Shown: piece by piece, positions 7,623 through 13,862 of the stretch
Position numbering within the stretch: position 1 is the stretch's first letter
How the letters are laid out: every line of letters starts with the position of its first letter
Source of the DNA: Bacteroidales bacterium
GTDB lineage: Bacteria > Bacteroidota > Bacteroidia > Bacteroidales > JAADJA01
DNA length: 13,862 nt
NCBI GenBank assembly: GCA_030635465.1
Contig: DAOVYU010000003.1
Coordinates: forward strand, 1 to 13,862
Direction of reading: 5' to 3'
Notes under the pieces: generated by a model
The model's database searches: none
The model's input: only the letters and a program-made list of their open reading frames with translations
Told to the model about the DNA's origin: nothing
Position numbers and translations under genes: made by a program

Positions 7623-8205
7623 GCTCAGGAATGTTGTCAGTATATTTTTCTATTGCTGTTTTAAAAAACGGACATGCTGCCTCTTGACCTCCCCCAATTG
7701 ACTCAGGAGAATATAACAAGTTCAATCCTGTCATGTAGTAAGCCCTTGGGTTTCCAGGATTAAATGATCTGGCTTTATTTAAAGCATTGCCAGCCAGCAC
7801 AATATTCTCCTGGATACGTGCACTGGGATCAACCTGCATTCTACCTTGATAAAGCAATGCCTGCAGCACAAATAATTCAGATTCTTCCGGATAAATTTCA
7901 AGGGCTTTATTAATGAATTGTTGTGCTTTGTCTAGGTACCCATCTTTTGTTTTTGGGTCCTTTGATAAAAAGCTCATATTTACATAACAAAAGGCTGAAT
8001 AATACAATGGATGCCATTTATCTGTTTCGGCATTTGAAATGCGCTCAAAATTATTGGCCAGCTCTTGTAAAGTCGGCACAGTAGTTGACATTCGCAAAGC
8101 TTTTTTTTGCTTTACCATAATCGTCATGTATTCTGAGTTATATTGTGAAAAAGAAACAATGGTAGTTAAAAATAAAATTGTCAATCCAGCTAATTTTTTC
8201 ATCAT
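7549..8205 (-). CDS. Exported TPR-like protein upstream of LytS/LytTR pair
   Basis: This 218-residue protein starts with a signal peptide (KKLAGLTILFLTTIVSFS, ending near residue 20). Helical repeat-like segments follow: WHPLYYSAFCYVN (about 64-76), KAQQFINKALEIYPEESELF (about 93-112) and ALNKARSFNPGNPRAYYMTG (about 141-160), which have TPR spacing. Near the C-terminus are GGG (171-173), a Cys at 178, and PTWGGEEN (199-206). I do not recognise a named family. It is the first gene of an operon with the kinase and regulator, overlapping the kinase frame. A periplasmic partner that feeds a signal to a kinase lacking its own sensor domain is one possibility, but this is inference. Two adjacent ATGs (8205 and 8202) are equivalent starts. 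Confidence 0.8.
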   Translation of the reverse strand: MMKKLAGLTILFLTTIVSFSQYNSEYMTIMVKQKKALRMSTTVPTLQELANNFERISNAETDKWHPLYYSAFCYVNMSFLSKDPKTKDGYLDKAQQFINKALEIYPEESELFVLQALLYQGRMQVDPSARIQENIVLAGNALNKARSFNPGNPRAYYMTGLNLLYSPESIGGGQEAACPFFKTAIEKYTDNIPEHVLSPTWGGEENQKRYNKYCSEID

Positions 8206-8238
8206 TATGTTAATTGATTAAGAAACACTTTTCACTGC

Positions 8239-8246
8239 CAAAATTA
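8239..8246 (-). promoter_or_regulatory. Candidate -7 box for the TPR-LytS-LytTR operon
   Basis: The minus strand reads TAATTTTG, matching TAnnTTTG, and ends 33 bases before the ATG at 8205. The nearest TTG upstream is at a 14-base spacing, shorter than the usual 19-21, so the -33 element is not convincing. Confidence 0.35.
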
Positions 8247-8284
8247 TTCCAAAAATTTTACAATTTAAATTATTATAAAAATCA

Positions 8285-8313
8285 AAGATTTATTGAGTAT
8301 CCAAATAAATCTT
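8285..8313 (-). terminator. 10-bp inverted repeat, possible weak terminator of the envelope operon
   Basis: AAGATTTATT at 8285-8294 and AATAAATCTT at 8304-8313 are exact reverse complements with a nine-base loop. On the minus strand the hairpin is followed by TGATTTTTATAATAA, so it resembles an intrinsic terminator about 130 bases beyond the EnvC-like stop codon. The stem is nearly all A/T and would be weak. It could instead be an operator for the downstream signalling operon. Confidence 0.42.
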
Positions 8314-8441
8314 ATGCAAATGAATAAATAAGGATTAAAAATATAAAAATATACCTGCTGAAATGTTGAAAACTTGGGAAGAAATGTACAAACCGTTATT
8401 TTCAAGAGACAATAACCACTAATTTTTTGAATTAAATAAAC

Positions 8442-9680
8442 CTATCTTGTCAAAGCCAGCCATTTGGAAGGATTCAATAATGTTTTTCCTTTCCAAAGTT
8501 CAAAATGAAGTTCAGTTTTTAAATCTTTTATTTCGGTGTGTATGCGTCCGATCTCTTGCTTCGTTTTTACCTCATCCCCCTTCTCTACATAAATTTCATC
8601 CAGATTTGAGTAAACGGAAAGGTATTCGCCATGGCGTATCATGATTACATAATTATAATTAGGGATTGACATTACACGTGTTACTTCCCCACCAAATATT
8701 GCCCGGGCTTTTGAATTTTCTTGAGTGAGAATATCAATCCCATTATTTTTGGTTTTTACATTTTTCAATACCGGATGGGGATGCTCACCAAAGGTATTGG
8801 AAATCATTCCTCTTTCCAATGGCCATGGTAATCCCCCTTTATTAGAGGTAAAGTCTGCCGATAATTTAACTTCTGCAGGGGTAAGCGCAAAAGTTCCTGT
8901 GGCAGTGGTACCAGCCTTTTTAGCTGCCAGTCTGATCTCTTCAGCGATGATTCTTTCAATCTCTTTTTGTAGTTTTTTTGCTGCTTTTTCTTTTTTATCA
9001 ATAGTGGCAAGAAGTTCTTTTTCTTTCTTACTCAGATTACGCATGGCCCGGTATTGCTGATTCCTTTCTTTCGTAAGTTGATTCTTTTCTGTTTCCAGGT
9101 TAGCCATCAATGTTACCTTGTCTGCTTTATGGGTTTCCAGTTCATTGAGTGTACCAGTAATTTCCTCTTGTGTTTGTTCAATGAGATGGGTTTGTGTTTT
9201 TCGGTAAGCACTGTATTGTTGAAAATATTTCAAGCGTTTATAAGCCTGATTAAAGTCCCTCGAAGCAAATATAAAAATTAACTTATTATAGGAACTTTTA
9301 TTTTTATAGGCGTAATAGATCATTTCAGCATATTCGGCCTTTAATTTCTCCAGATCATTATTCAGGTCTTTCAGGATTTCGTTGTTGAGGAAGATTTGTT
9401 CATCCAGGGTTTTAATTTCCAGGCTTATATTTTGGATCAGTTTTTCACGGTTCGAAATTTGATTCTTCAAAATAACAAGCTGGTTGAGGGTTGTAAGTTT
9501 TGTTTTTTTCGTTTGTGCGAGTAATTGAGAATTGTACTCTATCTCTTCTTCTATCTTTTTTTTATCACCCTGTAGTTTCACCTTCTTTTCCTGAGCAGAA
9601 AGTCCGGCAGGTAACAATATCAATACCGCGATAAGAAATAAAAAATACGATTTGATAATTTTTACTGCTGTTTGTTTCAT
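8442..9680 (-). CDS. EnvC-like murein hydrolase activator (coiled coil + degenerate M23/LytM domain)
   Basis: A signal peptide (residues 1-30, ending GLSAQ) leads into a long charged coiled coil (about 33-255) and a C-terminal M23/LytM domain (about 285-412, beginning LPWPLERGMISNTFG). EnvC-type proteins sit in the periplasm and switch on N-acetylmuramyl amidases during septum splitting. The catalytic set is broken: the HxxxD zinc motif reads NNGID (N312 for His, D316 kept), the YxHL histidine is N359 (VYSNL), and HxH reads ELH (E390 for the first His, H392 kept). Hydrolysis by this protein is therefore unlikely, as in E. coli EnvC, and an activator role fits. The 412-residue length is normal. 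It lies 39 bp after the DUF4292 gene and is the last gene of the envelope cluster. Confidence 0.92.
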   Translation of the reverse strand: MKQTAVKIIKSYFLFLIAVLILLPAGLSAQEKKVKLQGDKKKIEEEIEYNSQLLAQTKKTKLTTLNQLVILKNQISNREKLIQNISLEIKTLDEQIFLNNEILKDLNNDLEKLKAEYAEMIYYAYKNKSSYNKLIFIFASRDFNQAYKRLKYFQQYSAYRKTQTHLIEQTQEEITGTLNELETHKADKVTLMANLETEKNQLTKERNQQYRAMRNLSKKEKELLATIDKKEKAAKKLQKEIERIIAEEIRLAAKKAGTTATGTFALTPAEVKLSADFTSNKGGLPWPLERGMISNTFGEHPHPVLKNVKTKNNGIDILTQENSKARAIFGGEVTRVMSIPNYNYVIMIRHGEYLSVYSNLDEIYVEKGDEVKTKQEIGRIHTEIKDLKTELHFELWKGKTLLNPSKWLALTR

Positions 9681-9719
9681 TTTGGTCTTCCTGTTAACAG
9701 ACTTTGTAAAAATAATGGA

Positions 9720-10613
9720 TTATTGTATACGGGTATACTTTGAAGAAACTTTAAAAGGAAAAACCTGCGGTTTGTCAATCACAATTTTCGAATATCTCAG
9801 GTTAACCTGAATATTTTTATCAGCGACAAGATCGTAGAAAACTTTATGAGGAAACAATTGATTTTCAATATAATTGAAATCAGAATATGAAGCATCCAGC
9901 TTTTTGTTTTCCTTCTTCAACTCTTTGATCTTCATCTGGGTGACCTTAAATGTTTCAGGATTTAAGAAGATGTTCTGAATAAAAATACGTTCTACATCAG
10001 CCTGGGTTTTTACATACTTTTTTAATTTTTGACGGCCACCGGTGACCAGGTGGTATTCCTTGCTATCGTATGTAGCCCTGAATTTTCCATTTTCATAATA
10101 AGTAAGATCATTACCAAGCAAAATTGACTGTATCACATCAAAGTCTATATTGGAATCCAGAAAATCATTTACAATGTTTTCATCGCCCGAAAAATATGTT
10201 TTATTTATCCTGTTGATAAACTTTACAGTATCTGTTGTAATGATTAATCTTGCCATTTCAATGCCCAGGGCGGGAGAAAATGATAACCATATTACACTAT
10301 CTTTGCGTACCCTGATCTGACCTGACAAAGAATTTTTTTTATTGTCAATAACAAGGTCCAGATTAAATTTTGCGGAGAACCAATCAAATTTTAATTCGTT
10401 TTCTTTTAATTTTTCAAACAGATAATCGGCACCATATTCTTTTATGGGTTCTTTGATTACACTACGGGCCGACCGGCAGGAAACCATAAAGACAGCAAAC
10501 AATAACGTCAATAATAAAATCGATTTGCCACTCTCTAATAAATAGAATAGGACACTGTGTTTATTCAATAATAGCTTACATTGTTTATCTCTGATATTAC
10601 TACAATGCTGCAT
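9720..10613 (-). CDS. DUF4292-family lipoprotein
   Basis: The 297-residue product carries a hydrophobic segment ending in a lipobox-like FMVSC, with C46 as the likely lipidated cysteine. The mature part resembles DUF4292: a repeated beta pattern with SAKFNLDLVIDNKKNSLSG, then IRVRKDSVIWLSFSPALGIEMARLIITTDTV, then a C-terminal YSDFNYIENQLFPHKV and INLRYS-like strands. The WFSAKF...G.IRV..DSVIWLS..P..GIE..R pattern recalls the LolA/LolB lipoprotein-carrier fold; that link is inference. About 30 residues precede the hydrophobic core, unusually long for a lipoprotein, so the real start may be downstream (a TTG at residue 16 is one candidate), but 10613 is the only ATG. It lies in the envelope cluster between a TPR lipoprotein gene and the EnvC-like gene. 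Confidence 0.85.
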   Translation of the reverse strand: MQHCSNIRDKQCKLLLNKHSVLFYLLESGKSILLLTLLFAVFMVSCRSARSVIKEPIKEYGADYLFEKLKENELKFDWFSAKFNLDLVIDNKKNSLSGQIRVRKDSVIWLSFSPALGIEMARLIITTDTVKFINRINKTYFSGDENIVNDFLDSNIDFDVIQSILLGNDLTYYENGKFRATYDSKEYHLVTGGRQKLKKYVKTQADVERIFIQNIFLNPETFKVTQMKIKELKKENKKLDASYSDFNYIENQLFPHKVFYDLVADKNIQVNLRYSKIVIDKPQVFPFKVSSKYTRIQ

Positions 10614-10654
10614 TCTTCTGGTTTTTCATTTGTGGAACTTGCCCAAATAAAATA

Positions 10655-12400
10655 TTATTCAATTAATTTTTTTTCTTTAATCTTTTGATCAAGTAAATCG
10701 GTTCCGTCTCCTTTTGTCTTTGCTTTTAACCAATATTCATTTGCTTTTACTGTATCGCCTAACTGCCACATAACATCGCCGTAATGTTCCAAGAGTACTC
10801 CACTGGCCTCTTCTTCATTTGCAATGGATTTACCAATCCATATTTCAGCCTCGGTAAAATCTCCCATTTTATACAGTACCCACCCATAAGTGTCCTGATT
10901 AGCTGGGCTATTTGGCTTAAGTTCTGTAGCACGTTTAGCCATTTCAGCTGCTTTTTCTAAATGCTCATTGCGAAGGGAAAGGTAGTATGCATAATTATTC
11001 AGCACATAATCGTTATCCGGATCCAGTTTCAAAACATTATCATAAGCCTCATCCGATTTGGGATCATCACCGAGCTGATTATATGCATCACCCAAATATG
11101 CATAAAACTGGGATTCCATGGGGATATTGTTCACAACAAAATACAGACCTTTATTCAGCATATTAACGCACTCTTCCCATTCTTTATTCTGGTAGAAAGC
11201 TCCTCCTGCAAAAAGATAGGGTAAAGGTTGTTCTGGAAATAACTCAATGGTCTGCTGGCTTTCCTTCAGCATAGCATCCATATCATTTAATTCCGATTCA
11301 ACAAACAACAATTGCTCCCAAACGAGGTACTTGCTACTGTCTAATGAAATAACCTTTCTGAAGGCCTCTCTTGACTCCTCAAGTCGTTTATCCTGATATA
11401 GAAAATCTCCATACATAGAATAGGCTTTGGGATCATCTGGATGCGTTTCAATTAAAATTTCGGACAATTCAAAAGCCTGATCTTTCAAATCTTCATATAT
11501 TTCTGTGACTGTATAATAGTTGATCAAAATCTGGATTTTTGAATCGATATCCAGGTTTGGATTGGCAAAGCCGATTTTTAATTCTTCAAAAGCCTTTTCT
11601 TCATTACCATTTTTCCGGTAATAATCAGCCAGGGAAACGTGAATATAAGGATTATCAGGATCAATTTCTGCGATTTTATTATAGGCCTCCTCAGCTTTTT
11701 CATTCATTCCGTGTGCAAGGCACATTTCAGCCAATACTGCATAATATTTTGTTTCTGCTGGATATTGATCAATTAGTTTTTCAATCTCCTCTACAGCTTT
11801 ATCTACTTTCTTCTCTTGTAAATAAATGCTTTGCTTTTTCATTGAAAATTCTTCAGTGATCCCAATTTTTTGCTCCAGTTCATCATATACTTTTATCGCT
11901 TCCATAGACTTGCCTTCATACAAATAGGAAACCGCGAGTTTATTATAATAATCAAGATTAAGCGGATTAAGTTCTATCAGCTGCTTATAAACTTTAACTG
12001 CTTCACCAAATTTTTCAAATGATTGTAATACACTGGCATATAAAACCAGGTAATAATTATTGTACGGATCAATTTCAGCCGCTCTCTGAATTTGGATCAA
12101 TGCTTCTTCTGTATTATTCTCCATGAGATTTATCTTGGACAATTCATACAATGAAGCATCATCATTTGGATTTATTTCCAAACATTTTTCATATAATTTG
12201 GCAGCTTCGGTATAATTACCAAGCATTTTCTGATTATTGGCATCAATAAAAACAGCTGAATTATCTGCATTTGATTGTGCAGAAGCATTTTGATTTTTTT
12301 CGTTTTTACTTTTTGATGATCCGCCTTTCTCTGATGTTTTACAACCTGTTACAGCGAAAGCGATTATAAATAAAACGATATAAATATATTTTATCTTCAT
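10655..12400 (-). CDS. Large TPR-repeat lipoprotein
   Basis: From the ATG at 12400 the product has 581 residues. It begins MKIKYIYIVLFIIAFAVTGC, a clear lipoprotein signal with C20 as the lipidated residue, followed by a Ser/Lys/Asn-rich linker (about 21-50). The rest is a long array of tetratricopeptide repeats, roughly a dozen or more, with units such as GNYTEAAKLYEKCLEINPND, EKFGEAVKVYKQLIELNPLN and the near-terminal GDFTEAEIWIGKSIANEE. TPR superhelices are protein-binding scaffolds, and membrane-anchored ones often support envelope assembly. The frame extends upstream to a TTG at 12457, but that would overlap dut and bury the signal peptide, so I reject it. The start is 7 bp after the dut stop codon, indicating tight co-transcription. 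The partner is unknown. Confidence 0.9.
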   Translation of the reverse strand: MKIKYIYIVLFIIAFAVTGCKTSEKGGSSKSKNEKNQNASAQSNADNSAVFIDANNQKMLGNYTEAAKLYEKCLEINPNDDASLYELSKINLMENNTEEALIQIQRAAEIDPYNNYYLVLYASVLQSFEKFGEAVKVYKQLIELNPLNLDYYNKLAVSYLYEGKSMEAIKVYDELEQKIGITEEFSMKKQSIYLQEKKVDKAVEEIEKLIDQYPAETKYYAVLAEMCLAHGMNEKAEEAYNKIAEIDPDNPYIHVSLADYYRKNGNEEKAFEELKIGFANPNLDIDSKIQILINYYTVTEIYEDLKDQAFELSEILIETHPDDPKAYSMYGDFLYQDKRLEESREAFRKVISLDSSKYLVWEQLLFVESELNDMDAMLKESQQTIELFPEQPLPYLFAGGAFYQNKEWEECVNMLNKGLYFVVNNIPMESQFYAYLGDAYNQLGDDPKSDEAYDNVLKLDPDNDYVLNNYAYYLSLRNEHLEKAAEMAKRATELKPNSPANQDTYGWVLYKMGDFTEAEIWIGKSIANEEEASGVLLEHYGDVMWQLGDTVKANEYWLKAKTKGDGTDLLDQKIKEKKLIE

Positions 12401-12407
12401 TGAATTC

Positions 12408-12842
12408 CTATTTAGTTCCGGTACTGCCAAATCCTCCAGCACCCCTTTCTGTTTCAAGCAGCTCTTCCACCTCTACCCATTGAGCCTGCTCATGCTGATT
12501 GATAACCATCTGTGCAATTCGCTCTCCATCATTTACAACAAACTCTTCATTCGAAATGTTTGCCAGGATGATCTTTATTTCACCTCTGTAGTCTGCATCA
12601 ACTGTACCAGGAGTATTTAACAAGGTGATTCCTTTTTTAATAGCTAAACCACTTCTGGGGCGTATTTGAGCTTCATATCCAACTGGCAACTCAATAAATA
12701 AACCTGTTGGAATCAGTGCCCTTTCTAAAGGTTTTAATACAACAGGTTCATCCAGATTGGCACGTAAATCCATTCCGGCCGATGCTGGGGTTTCATAAGA
12801 TGGTAATTGATGTTTAGATGCGTTTACTATTTTGACTTTCAT
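12408..12842 (-). CDS. dut: Deoxyuridine 5'-triphosphate nucleotidohydrolase (dUTPase)
   Basis: The 144-residue protein is the trimeric dUTPase that splits dUTP to dUMP and pyrophosphate, keeping uracil out of DNA and supplying dUMP for dTMP synthesis. All five motifs are intact: AGMDLRA (22-28), RPRSGLA (61-67), GTVDADYRGEI (79-89, catalytic Asp D82 region), GERIAQMVI (106-114) and the glycine-rich RGAGGFGSTG (133-142) that closes over the nucleotide. Length is normal. The frame reaches four codons further to a GTG at 12854, but the ATG at 12842 matches the usual family start (MKVKIVN). It sits in the cluster between the flippase and the TPR lipoprotein, an arrangement I associate with Bacteroidota genomes; no functional reason for that link is visible. 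Confidence 0.97.
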   Translation of the reverse strand: MKVKIVNASKHQLPSYETPASAGMDLRANLDEPVVLKPLERALIPTGLFIELPVGYEAQIRPRSGLAIKKGITLLNTPGTVDADYRGEIKIILANISNEEFVVNDGERIAQMVINQHEQAQWVEVEELLETERGAGGFGSTGTK

Positions 12843-12867
12843 ACTATTTAACACTTAAAAAGGAACG

Positions 12868-12875
12868 CAAAAATA
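12868..12875 (-). promoter_or_regulatory. Candidate -7 box upstream of dut
   Basis: The minus strand reads TATTTTTG, matching TAnnTTTG, and ends 25 bases before the dut ATG. It lies in the 96-bp gap after the flippase gene and could be an internal promoter that lets dut and downstream genes be expressed apart from the flippase. No -33 TTG is evident at the right spacing. Confidence 0.38.
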
Positions 12876-12938
12876 GATAAAAAAGTCGACTGAGTCTGTT
12901 AAAGGATGTTAATTGATTTTAAGATTGAAAGCTCAATA

Positions 12939-13862
12939 TTAATGATGTGATGATTTCACTAAATGTGGTTTTTCAAATTTATAAACTGTTGCCAAGAAAA
13001 TAATCAGTAAAATCGTATTAACGAATAATTGAATTGTAAATCTCTCAGGTTTTATATAATTACTGGCAGCATAAAGTACAAGCGCTAGCGATATGTATAA
13101 AAATATTCGTTTTAAATCGTAATGAATAAGGAAATACTTTTTACCCCAGAAAAAAGAAAAGACCATCATCACAAAATAACAGGCAAAATGAGCCCAGGCA
13201 GAACCAAGATAACCAATTTTAGGAATAAGAATGATATTTAGTACTATCGTAACCATTGCACCAGTTATGGCAATTATAGCCCCATAGCGGGTTAAATTAG
13301 TGAGCTTATACCAAACTGAAAGATTATAGAATATCCCTAAAAATAAGTTGGCAAATAATACTATGGGAACAATAAACAGTCCTTCATGAAAATTGCTACC
13401 AATAAAATACTTAAAAATATCGATGTATAACATCACAACCAAAAAGATGATTAAGCCAAAAATGATAAAATATTTCATTACATCTGCATAAACCGTTTTT
13501 GAGTTTTTTTCCTTTGCCTGGGCAAAGAAAAACGGTTCCGCCGCATACCTGAACATCTGCGTAAATAAGGTCATTAAAACCGCAAGTCTGAAACAAGCTC
13601 CGTATATACCTACCTGATCCAAGGCTGTTTCTGGGTCAGGCCACAAATATTTTAAAAATATTTTATCAGATACCTCATTCACCATTCCTGCCAAACCAAC
13701 AACCAACAAGGGTAGTGAGTAGGTTAACATGCTACGTAATAGTGCACCATCAAATTGTATCCTGGTTTTAAAAATATCCGGGATCAATAAAAAAAGTGTA
13801 ACAATGGTTGCCACAAGGTTCGAAATAAAGGCATAACCGACACCAATATCTTCAGAATAAAC
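12939..13862 (-). CDS. Polysaccharide/oligosaccharide flippase, Wzx (MOP superfamily) (5' end cut off)
   Basis: The frame is open from the right window edge (first visible residues VYSEDIGVGYAFISNL) to the TAA at 12939, 307 residues. About nine hydrophobic segments are visible, with loops such as NEVSDKIFLKYLWPDPETALDQVGIYG and FRYAAEPFFFAQAKEKNS, which are typical of Wzx-like lipid-linked oligosaccharide exporters of Bacteroidota. The family is usually 450-500 residues with 12-14 helices, so roughly the first third is missing. The GTG at 13814 is not the start: the frame continues upstream with conserved-looking sequence. It flips undecaprenyl-linked sugar repeat units across the inner membrane. 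The product ends in LVKSSHH, and dut follows 96 bp downstream. Confidence 0.9.
   Translation of the reverse strand, partial: VYSEDIGVGYAFISNLVATIVTLFLLIPDIFKTRIQFDGALLRSMLTYSLPLLVVGLAGMVNEVSDKIFLKYLWPDPETALDQVGIYGACFRLAVLMTLFTQMFRYAAEPFFFAQAKEKNSKTVYADVMKYFIIFGLIIFLVVMLYIDIFKYFIGSNFHEGLFIVPIVLFANLFLGIFYNLSVWYKLTNLTRYGAIIAITGAMVTIVLNIILIPKIGYLGSAWAHFACYFVMMVFSFFWGKKYFLIHYDLKRIFLYISLALVLYAASNYIKPERFTIQLFVNTILLIIFLATVYKFEKPHLVKSSHH

Noticed and set aside
8401..8425. GTTATT/AATAAC inverted repeat just after the EnvC-like stop, considered as terminator
   Set aside because: The stem is only six AT-rich pairs with no following T-run on the minus strand.
8725..9060. 111-codon plus-strand frame opposite the EnvC-like gene
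   Set aside because: It has Ser/Phe-rich low-information sequence, the expected shadow of the Lys/Glu-rich coiled coil on the other strand.
11539..11859. 106-codon plus-strand frame opposite the TPR lipoprotein
   Set aside because: It is antisense to clear TPR repeats and shows no domain or signal sequence.
12401..12457. TTG-initiated extension of the TPR lipoprotein
   Set aside because: It would overlap dut and place 19 residues before a perfect lipoprotein signal peptide that starts at ATG 12400.
12884..12899. Nested palindromes AGTCGACT and GACTGAGTC between the flippase and dut genes, next to a T-run on the minus strand
   Set aside because: The arms are four bases with almost no loop, so no stable hairpin can form; they are probably chance.
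1..13862. Mobile elements, CRISPR arrays, tRNA or defence genes
   Set aside because: I looked for transposases, integrases, regular spaced repeats and tRNA-like cloverleaf ends and saw none; all long frames are housekeeping, envelope, transport or signalling genes.

Overview
The window is AT-rich DNA from a member of the Bacteroidota. Three things point there: an Asp-box protein with a C-terminal Por/type IX secretion sorting domain, a run of envelope genes (flippase, dut, TPR lipoprotein, DUF4292 lipoprotein, EnvC-like M23) typical of that phylum, and upstream boxes matching the phylum's TAnnTTTG -7 promoter element with almost no Shine-Dalgarno sequences. I cannot fix the genus; a marine or anaerobic environmental Bacteroidia lineage would fit. 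I saw no tRNA, rRNA, CRISPR array, insertion sequence or phage gene. No stretch over 300 bases lacks a gene.

Left part (1-5731): four single genes. A GH3-type acyl-acid amido synthetase runs off the left edge on the minus strand. A membrane-anchored endonuclease/exonuclease/phosphatase-fold protein diverges from it. An exported six-Asp-box protein converges on that, and a glutamate/dicarboxylate:cation symporter is divergent from the Asp-box gene. The symporter ends in a perfect 18-bp hairpin terminator.

Middle (5737-8205, minus strand): a three-gene signalling operon, in transcription order an exported TPR-like protein, a LytS-type histidine kinase and a LytTR response regulator. Kinase and regulator overlap by four bases. 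The kinase's apparent start lies inside the preceding gene and is doubtful. A 236-bp AT-rich spacer (8206-8441) holds a candidate promoter and an inverted repeat.

Right part (8442-13862, minus strand): an envelope cluster in transcription order of polysaccharide flippase (cut by the right edge), dUTPase, large TPR lipoprotein, DUF4292 lipoprotein and EnvC-like divisome activator. Spacings are short (96, 7, 41 and 39 bp). The EnvC-like protein has lost zinc and catalytic residues of M23 peptidases, so it probably activates an amidase and does not cut peptidoglycan itself.

I find no clearly new multi-gene system. The points most worth a second look are the LolB-like look of the DUF4292 lipoprotein, the unrecognised TPR-like partner of the LytS/LytTR pair, the roughly 60-residue insertion in the symporter, and the perfect palindrome at 5693-5731. 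Several gene starts are set here at internal ATG codons, because the longest reading frames begin at TTG or GTG inside or close to neighbouring features.
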